DNA from: Siderastrea siderea
Lineage: Eukaryota; Cnidaria; Anthozoa; Scleractinia; Rhizangiidae
Assembly (NCBI GenBank): GCA_964030785.1
Contig: OZ034979.1
Span: 11,696,883-11,760,882 of the forward strand
Length of the DNA stretch: 64,000 nt
Reading direction: 5' to 3'
The notes under the pieces are model-generated. The model was given only the letters and a program-made list of their open reading frames with translations. It ran no database searches and was not told the origin of the DNA. Within the stretch, counting starts at the first letter, position 1. Every line of letters begins with the position of its first letter. Of the stretch, positions 47,791-61,300 are shown piece by piece. The position numbers and the translations under genes are program-made.

Positions 47791-48599
47791 TCATTACACA
47801 AAACACAACGTAAGAATTGTCGTAACAGGGATAAGCAAAATGTACAGAGCTTTGTGAAAATATTACAGGCTTAGACGTTACAGATGGAAACCACAGCAAT
47901 GAAACAATACAAGAACACGAAGTATGGTGCTATGAAATAGCAACAGAAACAAACGGAGATTTAGTTTATGGACAGAAAGAAACCTTACCGTACATGAATT
48001 GCTCAGACTCATTCCCATCCTGAGAATTTGATGAGAACGCATTGCCGGAAGGGAATGCGAACGAGAATTTCTTCGTCCTTCCCAGTATCCCCTCGCAACC
48101 TTCACCAACAGATTTCTTCCCAGCCGTTCATCGTATTGAAGAGCAAATAAGTAGGGAATGGGAACAAGTCTGTTGCTTGCGATTGCAGCCGTCTCTCGTC
48201 GCTCACGACCGTTTAAGGTGTTTGCAATAGGGAATGACAAGATACAGCTGTATTCACCGGCTAGTCAATGACACGTTACACTACCAGATCAAAATTCACC
48301 CCCAAGTCTCGTTTGTACAAAATTCTTTGCAAGCACTTCGCAAATCAACACGGTTTTGTGAGTATTCGTTTCAAATTTACTACTTGGGAAATGCATCGAG
48401 TTTAACACTTTGAAAGCAAGGCTTGGGCTGAAAGGGTTAAACATCGCTGACAGCCAAATTAGGCATCCACTGCCAAAACTAGACCAGGGCAACCAGCACC
48501 TTCCCGGGAAGCTGTCAAGTCTCACTATCCAATCATTGAGTGACACTGAGTTTTGTTGGGCATTTGGAGATATAATTTCGATTCCAAGCGACTTCATTG

Positions 48600-48665
48600 A
48601 CAATAAGAAAAAACAAATAAACAAACAAACAAACAAAACAAAAACAAAACAAAACGAAAAGCAAA
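48600..48665. repeat. A-rich (AAAC)n tract
   Basis: Simple sequence of AAAC/AAAAC units between the CoREST stop and the candidate distal poly(A) signal. Confidence 0.85.
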
Positions 48666-49310
48666 AAGGCTCAATAAGTTAATGGCAATGTAACCTGAAA
48701 TCAGGCACTATTTTTAAATGCTACTGTCTACAGCTTATTATTTTGAGCAACCATCATCATAAGCGAACTACATGTACCCCCTTCAGCGACTACCCTTGTG
48801 ATATCCAATCGAATTAGTTCTTAAACACTGTTTAGAATGTCTGAAAATATCTCCCTTCAGTGACCAAACTCGCTTTCATTTGGCCTGAAACTCTCATTAG
48901 CATACAGTTTCGGCAACTCATGTGGATACTCGAAGAGTATGAATTTGCTCAAATTTCCACCGGAATAGATCGAAGTTCGAAACTCCGACTCTCGTTTGTC
49001 CTCTACTCTCACGCCCACTCTCACCGACATTGAAGAGCTCTCAAGAGTTCGAAATTTTGTCGGCTGTCATCAAATCGCATCCTCATTCGGCGTACGCTTA
49101 AGAGACATTTTTCTGATCCCAAGGAAAGCCACTTTTTGAGATATCCAACTGTACTCTAATGCAAGTTGCTTAAAACAAAAATAAAGCCTGATTCTAGGTT
49201 ACTGAAAGTAGGATTTCAGCCAACTGAAAAACAAATTTGGTCTTCCCACTGCAAAATATAATTTTTTTTTATAAACAATTCGACTTGATTGACAGAAAAC
49301 GTTGTTGTCA

Positions 49311-52300
49311 TTAGATGCCAGAGCGCGTCTGCCTTAAAGGAGGGGTACCAGGGGCACTATGCGGTGATTCAGATCTCCCTACAGAAACCGCCAGGGGTTT
49401 TTGCTCCACCATCTGCTGAATTAAATGCGGGGGAGGAGACTGCCGCATCATTGGATTTGCTTGAGGACGAAGAGGCTAAAATAAAGAAAACAAGAAAACA
49501 GAATGTTAACATGTATTGCCACAATATGAACAGGATCTAAAATCATTCTAATTTGTATACATGCACGTATGGTTTCATCTCAGGATCACCACAAACGTTT
49601 TTTTGCCCTGGTACAAAGTAACCACGTAAACAGAGGAGAAAAATGAACAAACAACTGTAGGATTTGACTGACGAAAACAGCAACTAAGATTTTACACATG
49701 GGATGGGCAATTTATTAGAAGGAGAGTCTTGACAGTAGAAAGTCACTCACAGCACAATTTTTAATGATTCAATACATTATGACTGGCGTTAAAATGTAGG
49801 ACTTTGTATGGATGATTTTTATCTAAACATTATATGATTGCCTTGACTAAAACAACATATTGACTCAAATAGAGTGCCTTTCAACTGAGTATTGTGAGAC
49901 CAAAATCATCGTAATTACCTTAGCCAATCACAACAAACAGAAATTTCCAAATACGCCAATCAGAACTCGAGGCAAATACATGTAACCGGCGCCAAGCCCG
50001 GGAAAACTCAGGCAACAAAAATAATGCTTTCTTTGGTTTTACTTCTCATTGGTTAAGACAATACCGCAAGTTTTGTAAACCAATCACAGATCGAATTAAA
50101 CCAAAACCAAACCAGTCGCCAATTACTTTTGACACTTATGAAAACTGCTCTAATAGTAACCAGAATTCGATCAACAGATCGTCAGGACTAAAAATTGAAA
50201 TTCGGAAAATGACGACGCATAATTTACCACTGTATTCAGCCAAAACATAAGCAAATTCACAAGTAACGGCAGGATAGGCTAGAAAATCAATGACAAGGTC
50301 AGTCAACAGACCAAATGTGCAACAAGGGAGTATCATTAGGGGGGGGGGCTTATTGTTTTAGATCCAAGTGAGGGTAAGGGGAGCTTGTTGGAATGGGAGG
50401 GGAGGGGGGGACTTTAATATGAGAGAGGGGCTAAACAGAGGAAATGTGGTATTTGAACATTGTTGTGTGTAAACTCACTTGAGGTTGAATAGGCCGCACC
50501 ATGGGTTTAATCAGTGGTGGCGGGCCTTGGAGACCACCCTGGTTTGACCGAGGGACTCCCCCCTGGGGTTGCAAGGGAGGAGGATGTCGCTGAACCTGCG
50601 ATCCCGATGGCTTTAACAGTGGAGGTGGTTGACCAGGTATACCTGAAGGTAAAGATGACATGGCCGTCAGTTTTAAAGGAATGTTTAGGAGAAAACAAGA
50701 AGGACGTTCAAGAAAAACATACAGAACTGTTAGAGCTATCACACTACAATACAAATTGACTGTTTGAAATTTTTGCATCCTCTGATTGACTTGCTTTGAT
50801 TACTTTTCAACCTCCCAAAATCCCATGAAAATGTAAATTTAGTCTGCCAAAGCCACCCGAAACTTCAATGGCTCAAGAGAAGATGTGTTTTCTTTCTTGT
50901 TTTTCTCAAAAGAAGATTAGAAGGATATTATTTGCATGCAGGCCTTCACAGTCGTTAACGTCACAACTGGTTTTTAGAGCCATAAAATTTGAATCACTTC
51001 AAATGTTTAAAGAAATGTCATGACAAACCAATTTTTATGCTGATAAACCTTTTGGGTGACAGTTACATTTTGTGGTAATGTTAAAGTTTTCACATTTGTC
51101 AGTATTTCTCTACATGCAAAATTATGGCTGAGTCTGCACGCATGTTGTAAGTTTGAAATGCAGGCCTGTTCAATATGAAAACCTCCAGGAGCTTAGAACT
51201 CAGATGGGAGGTGTCCAAAAGACCAGGCACAGGTGGCCCACAAAAACTGTGTGACTGTTAGCTCCCTGTGGCTCAGGCTTGGCTAACCAATAAGTAGATG
51301 ACCACATCAGTTACTTGGATGTCCAGAACTAAATGTATGGGGCGAGGTTGTGACTAGAGGAGCATATAATTTTGAGGAAAATAAAGTATAAAATGAATAA
51401 AGATCCAGCCAACAGGCTTGACATCAAAGCTTACCCTGCAAGGGAAAGGATGGGGAAGATCTATCTTGACTGGGTGAAGAATTTCCACTACTGCCTGCAG
51501 GTGAACCAGACATATGAAGAACCTGCAAATCATCATCCTTCCTGTCGCTACTTGTGATTCCCTGTTCAGCCTCATACTCTTCTAAGACTTGTTGCAGATT
51601 AAAGCGTCGCTTGTAGTTCACAAAGAAATTGCGGCATTGGCTGACACTCTTGTTTCCTAACACCTCGGCCATGGCTTGAAAATCTTTCCCATAGCGCCTT
51701 ACAGCTGTTGAGCAAATCATGTAGGAATTCAACTTAAAACACAGGGTCGAAGACTCAAGGTAACCTGAGTATCTTGAAACCCTCACTGAAACATATTTGA
51801 GACGAAAACTGCTTTTTTAAAACTTAATTCACACAATGTGCTGATGTGTACATGTATCCCTCCTTTGTTTTCTTTTCTAAACATTTGCTGCTAAAAAAAG
51901 GGGAGGGGGGGGGCATCTAGTTCACCCATGTTGAGTTTGCTTCAGACTGAAGTTTAATGACAAAAGTTGTGATAAACTCAAACAATTGTGATTCTGATGA
52001 TTTTACATGTACTTACACTGGACTGCTAATAACAGCTCTTCATTTGACCACCTAGCATTGTTCTTGATATTTTGCTGAAAAAATTTAAATGAATCAAAGC
52101 AGTTATGACCTTGTTCTGCTGAATGGCTTGACCCTAGAAGCCAGGCTGCTTTAAAACTCCTACATGTATGATGATGCTGCCCACCTGGCAGTGGATTGAA
52201 CATACCGTAAATGATCTAATAAACGCCAGGGCATCTATTAAATTTTAGGGGTCCTGGGGGGGAACACTAAATAGATATGAGGCATTTATTAGAGAGAGGC

Positions 52301-55300
52301 ATTTATTTCACTTGAACAGTAACAACCTCAACAAAACAAATAAGGCACACAGTTTGCTCGCGGAGAAAGATAGGAAACAGAGTTTGTGAGTAGGAGACTA
52401 ATCTAATCTATGCTAATGCAAAGCCTAGAGATGTCATGAATTCGTAGTTCGATATCGATGTCCTCATCATCATCGGGGTCGACCATGTTGGCATCGTTGG
52501 CCTCTTCAATGTCCAAGTCAGTAATGACCTGGAAAGGCTTTGGGAGGTTGGGCTCATCCAATACGGAGAGTTGTGCTTGTAACTGCTCCGATCCTGTTTC
52601 ACATGGTTGGCCTTTCTTGAAGCAATGAATCACTGAATCTTGTTTTTTTAGGCGATTCTTGGGGAGGGACGTCTGTGAGACATGGGGCGTTTATTAGAGG
52701 AAAGCATCTAATACAAACTTTACACCTCAGGGTGGGCGTTTATTAGATATCAGGCTTTTATTTGAGAGTGGGCGTTTATTAGATCATTAATTTTACGGTA
52801 ACTGTATCAAATTTGGATTGCATGAGAGATATAAATGCTGTTTATCATACAGTAATAGGCAAGCATCTTAAGCACTGCACAGCGCAGGTTTATTTACTAC
52901 TACTCATAACATTATAGAAAGATACAAAATGTGCTAAAGTGGCCAACTTGGGATTAATATCATTTCAGAAAACATATTAATTTTTCTCCTATCAAAGGCA
53001 CATTTTATGAGCCAGGCACACCATCAGCAGCCTGCAACTGCAGACACCTTGCTGGGTTCTCCCCCTCTCCTCCATAGCAATGTTGAAAAAACTACAAAAT
53101 TTGGTTTTAACTGCGAGAAATGGTGGATTTTTTTTTGCAACATTGAAGGGGAGAAGGGGTAGTGATCTACAAAGCGTTGAGTGTCTCAAGAATTTATGTC
53201 TTGGGTTGTGGCTAAGGTGACAAGTGGACTGTCTCATAATTATCTCTTCTTTAACAGGGCTGTTGGTCACTTCTCAATTTGTACTACTAGATGACAGTCA
53301 TGTTTCTCTCCCCAATCTTAATTGATATGTAGTATAAATGTATGATGAGTTATTTCTAATAAATTAATATAATTCACCTACTGCTATTTTTGCATGCCAC
53401 TGATGTCCGTGTGCAGCTGGTTTTACATATACTTACATCTACTGGTCTCAAGACCTCAACTCCACCTTCCAGCTGGTACTTGTGCTGGCTTATTGACTGC
53501 TTGTTCATTTGTATCTGTCTCTTGAGATTCACTATTTCCATTTCCAGTGGCCGCACGTGGCTGTCACCATGGGTACCAGATACTGAGACAAGATACTCTT
53601 GAGACAAAACCATTCCCTAGACAAAGACGTACACAAAATGCACTTTTCAAACAGTTTGATTTATAATCAGGACCCAAGATTATTATTACAAAGGTTGCTT
53701 ATTACCCTTTAAGCCTAAACAGTGATGAAAATGAAATTTCTCTTTACATTATCACTACTTGTTCAAAAATTCAAGTGATCTGAATAAAGGAATTGATCAC
53801 CAAGGATAAGATGTCTTGATATTTAGACAAATTCTCCTTACTAGTTCCATAAGAAATGTATGGAGAACAGTAAGTTGAATAATCAGGGTGTAAAGGGTGT
53901 AAGTCAGCAGCTCAAACCTTTAAAGGATCAAGAAAGAAAGATTCATCATTTCCATTCGACACCATTTTGACATCAAGGAACCTAGCACGTTAAATGAGGT
54001 TTGCCAGCTTGTTGAATGATGTTGAGTGGTGCTGTACAAGGTTAGTTCCTTCGGGTTTGAAATGTATACCTGTCGCGCTTTGGACACTGAAATGAGCGTA
54101 GAGATTTTCGTTGAGTTCTACGTTTCTACGGTAGACTATTTATATCTTTGTCAAAAATGTATAGCTGTAGATCGTAGAGTAATGTTTTATAAAGTTTTTA
54201 TGTTATAGATCATACAATTGTCTGTATTAGCATTAGTAATGAGAGCATGCTGGGACTGATTGTGATTTATGTTTTTGTACCAGCCCAATGTTAGGATAGT
54301 CGTGCAGTACACAGATACATATCGAAATTAAGTATGTTGTTAATAGTTGACTGGATTTTGCACACTGTACGGTACAACACTGCCACTGTACAGCACTACA
54401 GCTGTACAACACTACCACTGTACAGCACTACAGCTGTACAACACTACCACTGTACAGCACTACAGCTGTACAACACTACAACTTTACAGCACTACAACTG
54501 TACAACAGTCTGACTGTACAGCATTGTGCCTGTACAACATCCTGACTGTGCAAGACTATGTTAATGGCACTATGACTGTGCAACACTACCTTATTGGTAC
54601 TTAATTTTGCGGGTTTTTAATTTCACGTTTTTTTACATTCGGAATAGAGACTCTAGCTATCATCTTCATCTGAATCGCTAGATTCGTACAAATCCCTTAG
54701 AATATCGTTCGTGCAGTCGTCGAAATTGCCATTAATTGGTTTCAGTTTATCAAGAAATTTTCAAAAGTTCAGACTTTTTAAAAAATAAAATGAAGTTGAG
54801 AATGCTTGAATCGCAAAATTTGATGCCCTTTTGTCATATTTGCCAATTGAAATCGCGAAAATAAAACCCCCGAAATACTGTCTTGCCAAAATTGCAAAAT
54901 TAAGTACCCGCGAAATTAAGTACCAATAAGGTATGTCTGAACAGCACTACAACTGTATGACAATTATGACTGAACAACACAATGACAATACAAAACTACA
55001 ACTTACAAGACTATGAATGTCACTATCACTATACAACACTACCACTGAACAGCACTAAGGCTGTACAACACTACAACTGTACAACACTATGACTGTACAA
55101 CACAACCACTGTACAGCACTACAACAGTGAAACACATTATGACTGTACAACTAACACTACAACTGTAACACTATGTGCAGCACTACAACTGTACAACACT
55201 ACATCTGTGCGGCACTACAACAGTACAACACTATCGTAGTGCTGTACAGTGGTAGTGTTGAACAGTCGTAGTGCTGTACAGTGGTAGTGTTGTACAGTCG

Positions 55301-58300
55301 CAGTGCTGTATAGTGGTAGTGTTGTACAGTCATGGTGCTGTACAGTCGTAGTGTTGTATAGTGGTAGTGTTGTACTGTCAAAGGGCTGTACATTTACACT
55401 GTGGTGATGGTGTACAGTAACATTTATTTAAATGTAGTGATTTTTGGCAGCAAAGGTGACCTTTGACAATAAAAGAGCTCTGCTACAAGAATTTATGTAG
55501 TATAAGGAATGTTTTGTTGCACACTGGAAGATGATGGTAATAAACAGTAATAAACAAGTTACCATGACAACTGTGGGATTGCCAAATCAAATAGGCTTGG
55601 TTAGCCAGTTGACAATACCATAGCATGCAATATTAAACCAAAAATAGTGCACATAGAAATGTAGTGCTCTACAAAAATCTCTACGCATGTTTGAGTGTCC
55701 AAAAATGTAACAGTTGTTGAAATGAAGTGGCAGCTTCTCCACAAGAACATTGAGGAAAGGAATATTGTTTACAGCTAACCACAGATCATCTTTCATCTTT
55801 CTGGAGTTACATGTATTCCTTCACAAAGCTGTTTCCATGTACACACAAGTTTTGTTTACATTCATTAAAAAAGTTAATAAGCGTTCTCACAGCATGTCAC
55901 TGTAAAGTGTTTTGCCCAAAATTGGGTCTGCTAAGCTTGACATGTGGCTTTTGTGTGAATGCAGCTCATCTTTCAGTGTTTATGTATGTGTACTGAAAGG
56001 GAGGAAAGAACAATAGCAATTGAACAGAGAAACTAACAAACCTTTGGTGCTTTCCTTTTAACTTTATTTCCCCGATGTCCTGTTCTAGTTTCTCTTCCCT
56101 CATGTCTTGGTCGCAGAGTTCCAGTTCTTCTGTAAAATGAGGCCAGAGGCAAGGTTGGTTGTGACAAATCAAGATGCACTTTTTCACTAGTATGATTAAG
56201 CAAAAGATTAATTGGACAAGATTTCTCCTCAGGGATCCATCCATTGGTTGTTCACATAGCTACAACTGATGTGAATGTAAAAAAAAAAGTGGTTTGGTTT
56301 TAAACCTTTAAACTCCAATATGTAGGTATTTGTTCTTATGATCTGTATGTTTGTTTAGGTAGTGATATTGCAAGGGTAGATTAGACTGGCTTAACAGGTG
56401 TACCAGGCTCTCCTAGTAGTCTGCATGGGACCTTGATGTTTCAAGTGATCCTGACTAATAAAATTAATTATAAAGTGGCACAGTCTACTAACAAACAAGT
56501 TTGTATTATACAATGTTGCACTCTTCTTTCTTGTTTCTCCCATTACCAGCCACCATGGAAATCACATTTTTTGTTCTTTTCCCGCCTCATGCAGACTTCT
56601 TGTTGCCTTTTCTTCTGGCTTACTGCATCCCTGCCCCAATCCCCCCTCACCCTTTCCCTCCAAACTTGGTACATAATAATGCACCTATCAATGTTAAGTC
56701 CCGGGGTTGGGGAGGGGGGGGGCAGGGCTACCCCCTGGGAATTTGATATTTTTAGGGAAGCCAGAGTCAAATTCCCTACTCAGAATTTCAGCCCCTAGAG
56801 AAAAGTTTTCTCTGAAAGTCAAACAATTATGGGCACCATGTATGTTCAAAGTCCCTACCCAGGGGACAGCATTGTATTTCAATTTCTCAGGAGGGGGGGC
56901 ACCCCCCCCCCCCCCTCTACCCTGGGGCTTAACATTGATAGGTGTATAAAATGAAGTAAAACAAAACAAAATAACTAAAGATGAAAAATGGCACAGGGTT
57001 TTTCACTACTGGATATACCTTAGAAATTGATAGCAAGCACTACACATGTTGCCCTTCTGAGTGGCATGAAGCTGAGATGATTGTGTGCGGCAGTTAACAC
57101 AAGGACCTGTTATGTTTGTTGCTGGTGTTGCCTGAACAAACAAAACGAGAGCATTAGTTAGTTACAGTTAGTAACATTGTACACTTAATACTTAAACATG
57201 AAATAACACTTATTTCTATTATAAAACACTACAGGATAGGTTTTCATGGAGTAGAGTGGAGTAAAGCAGAGAACAGTACATGAAGCAAATTTTTAGAAAA
57301 GCACAGTTACATGTACGTGAAATGAAACAAAAAATCAAAATAAAGTGAAGTGAATAATAAGAATAAAGAATAATCTAAATGTACAAGCACATGGCATATC
57401 TTTATAGTAATAATAATTATTACTGGTAGATGAAGGTCACTTTCATGAGACAGGTGCATATCATAACCGAGGTTTTCTACACTGGCTCTTGGGAAAAACA
57501 CCTCCCTCCTAGCATGAATTTAATGCACAATGGTGTACAATAATAACCTTGCCAGCAGGAACTAAGGTTTAAACTAGGTTTCTGGTCATGTATTTCATAT
57601 TAACAGCAGAGTAATAGCAATGCATTAAATATACATACTTGTGTTGTAGGTTGCTTGGTTATTAGCTTTGGTTTGCTCTGGCCATTTGTTTGCCTTGATT
57701 GCTGTAACAACAACAATAAAACAAAAAAGCCATTAGGCACACAGTAACTGTCTGTCTTTTGGGACCCATAAAGTTAATCAATGAAATTGTCCCCATGAAG
57801 TTTATTTAATAATTAAAAGCACTGTAATCACCCAAGTACATGCATAAGCCATTCATGTACTATACACTGTAAATTAGGTATAAACCATAATTATTGTTAG
57901 TACCTCTTTTTCTGGCTCAAAGTCACTATCACTTGAATCACTGTTGTCACTCCCAGGGTCACTGTTTTGAAAAGATGGAAACACATAAAAATGAGCACTG
58001 AATAAATCTGACCTAAAATAATCAACTGTGTATTTGCAAAAGCCAACTCGCATAAATTATGCACGAGTCTTGAGCCTGCAGATCAAGAACTTCAATCTCA
58101 CATACACAAGCCAATTTCTTAAGCTATGCTCACTAATACAGAATGATGTTCTTGTTCCTTAACTGAAATTTGACTCAATTTTGACGTAAAATAGTGACCT
58201 ACAAATAAAAGTACAATCTTTGACAGAACTACAGTACTGCTCAAAAGCTAGTTACCAACCTCTCGCGAAATGCGAATCACATAGCGCACTACGAGAATTG

Positions 58301-61300
58301 CGTAGTGCGCCAAGCCCTAAAAATGGTAAGTATTGTAGCCTAAAATTCCCATGCAATTTTGATTGCCTATTGAAGTTGGGACAAACACCAACATACTGCA
58401 GAAATGCTTTTCTCCTCCCTCTGTGTTGTTTGTAAGGACTGATGGTTCATCAGGCTTTTTTTTGGTGGCAAAACAATAATGATAAGGGGGAGAAGGGGAG
58501 GGAAATGCTCCTGTGTGAGTGATTTTCATGGTCAAAGCTCTCACTTATTCTGGGATGTCTCAACAGTTTTGTCCTAGATTACATGCATGTCACGTTTGAG
58601 AATGATCAACATATTATGTTAACTGGAATTGAACTATAGATGGAGATTTCTTTAGAAACTCTCAAGGAAGTTATCTATGGCGATCTCTGGAATCTTTGGT
58701 CAACTTTGGCAACATTAAGAAATTTTTGAATATCAAGCTGGCATAAATTTTTGGTTATGTTTGGACATCACTTCAAAGCATTTGACTTAGGAAAAGTTGA
58801 CAGATAATAGATGTATTAAAAACTAACCAGCTATGAGCGGGTACATGTATAACTGGCCTCCTCAAGGAAACCACCAACCCACACAATGAGCTAACGTGCC
58901 AATCAATTCGAAACTTCAACCTCCCCTCCCCCCCTTCCTCCGGGCATACCCTGGGCACTTGACTACTTACAGTGCCCGGGGAGTACAGAAGTTGATGTGA
59001 AAGGCTTTCCCAGGGGTGGGGAATTTGACCTTAAATTGGAATTTTGCAGTGGCATCTCCACAGAGTGGCTTTTCGTCCACTGATTCCAGATCGAATTTGG
59101 AAACGTTGTTTTTTGTGGAGGGCGTAAAACCGGAGGAAAGCCCTCAGAGCAAGGAGGAGAACTAGCAACAAACTCATCCCACATATGACACCACGACCGA
59201 GAATCGAACCTGGGCCACATTGGTGGGAGGCGAGCGCTCTCACACTGCATCATCCCTGCTCCACCTTTGCCTGGGAAGAGTGGGGAATTTGAACCTGAAA
59301 GTGCCAACTTTAAAATAGCTTTTTAGTCCGGAGCCTAATGCACGTGGTTGTTTAATATGGACCAAGCTTAACAAGCTTTGCAGTATTTTTGAAGGTACAT
59401 GTAAAGAGTGTGTTTAATGGTTATCATTTAGTGACTTTATGGCTTCAATTGCCAATCAACATGTAGATTTTAAAGTCAAGGTGGCTGATTCTGCCAGTAA
59501 TAAAATAGTTGCTGTCCACAGAGCTTCAACAGCCATTGAAAAGGGAAGGGAAAGACACTATACAATGAATAACAACCTACAACAAATTCATTCGAAGGTA
59601 GCATTTGCAGTCAGCAAGTTGCTAAACATGTTTAGCATAACTAATTTTCACAACGTGGAATGAGGCTTGCACTAAAACATTTGTTCCTTGGGAGGGGCAT
59701 TTGACAGTCAAATCCGGCACTTAAGGGTAGGGCATTTGAAGTTGAAGTTTCGAATTGATCGGCACATAACACACTGGTACAAAGAATTCTTAAACACATA
59801 CTAGATCTGTAACTCACTTGATTGGCTCCTTTTGATAAGCCATTTTCTTTGCTTGCCGATCAATCAAACTTGTCCGACTTCTTGTTTTCTTCCAAGAATA
59901 GTAGTACTTCACAAGGGTGGCAACTGATTTATCTGGCAACTAAAAAATCGCAAAAACAGACATCAGTAACTTGTGGAAAACACAAAATGTTGTTCTTTTA
60001 AACAGGCCTTCCGACAGGGTGCGCGGGTGCGGGACCGCACAATTTGGTCAAACCCGCACAATAACGCACAATTCCCAAAACCCCGCAAAATCCTGCACAA
60101 TACTGAAAGATTTGCTGAAAAATTTAATAAATATATTAAATCAGGTCTCCTATTGATTACCAAGATTCCTAAAAACTTTTTCGGCTATTTCCAGGCTATT
60201 TATCTTCCAAAACAATCGAGAAATCCCTCGCTTTCCTCGATCGCTCGAGCGGATATAAAACGCAAGGTGTTCTTTCGTCACTCTGCGCGGCCTGGGCACT
60301 AGTGTCAGTTCGATCTACTTTTAGTCAACTTCTGTCAGTAATCGGGTTTTGTTTTCGAGCGTATCGCTTCCTCATTCAGTAAAATAATATGCCGAGAACA
60401 AAGAAGAAATACCGAAGAAATGAACCGTGGTGCGGAAATTACTGTCACTGTTTCTGAATTATTTTTGCAATGGACTTATCGAATTTGCGAATTGACAAAG
60501 AAACTGAATTGTTAATTAAAACTTCGGTTGTCAGAAAGGCATTTTCATTCACGAAAATGCAAGTTCTACGATCTACTTGGTTAGTTGTTGAGAAAAACAA
60601 ACATGCCATCAAATTTGATCAAACACTGTATCAAATGACATTTAGCACGTAATTTGCATACATGTCGGGTTGTGAACCTTAACGGGGAATTATTCACACT
60701 ACATATTATTAATTTAAGACAGCAAAACTGCAGGGATTTTTTTTATAAAGGAACTTGTTGAGATCGGAAATATTTTGTACCGAAGTTTTATTTTGCTAAA
60801 CGATTGAGTTTATCGTGCGTGTCACGCAACGTGATTTTGTTTATACAGACACATTTTGAGTCAAACTCAGTACGCTTTGGTAAGAAAAAAAAGCCACAAA
60901 TTGGCAACTGCTGGGTACATTTCTATCGCCAAAGAAAGAAATTTAGTCGCATTTTTCATTTATACAGAATTTCCTCCCTGTCGGGTCTGGCTAGAACACT
61001 GGAGATTGAATATTTGGTTCGTCACAAGATTACGCAATCCCGCACAATTCCCCGCACAATCGACGTTTTTTCCCGCACAATTTGCCCCCAAAATCCCGCA
61101 CAATTTTAATTTTTCTCCCGCATCCTGTCAGAAGGCCTGTTTAAAGAACAACTGCAATGCATTTGATTTTAAAATGGATTTTATTTTCAATATTATCATG
61201 CAATGTTAATGTTTTTGATCCCCTCAAATTTTCCTCTAATGTTTGTACACATTTTACCAGACACTGTAAAATCCCAGCTACAAACCCTGTGCTTACACAA

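Noticed and set aside
47878..48240. 120-codon minus-strand frame downstream of CoREST
   Set aside because: No family or splice signal was recognised. It may lie in the long 3' UTR, so it is mentioned but not called as a gene.
49289..49540. Plus-strand open frame of 83 codons
   Set aside because: It is antisense to the last CoREST exon, which is supported by the acceptor at 49,476, matching phase and stop.
50514..50759. Plus-strand open frame of 81 codons
   Set aside because: It is the mirror image of the proline-rich CoREST exon, whose splice sites and phase fit the gene.
54347..55395. Regularly spaced repeats that resemble a CRISPR array
   Set aside because: Units are directly adjacent and variable, with no unique spacers. 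The setting is an animal intron, so it is a minisatellite.
56501..56969. Proline- and glycine-rich open frames
   Set aside because: They are translations of poly-C and poly-G runs inside a MITE.
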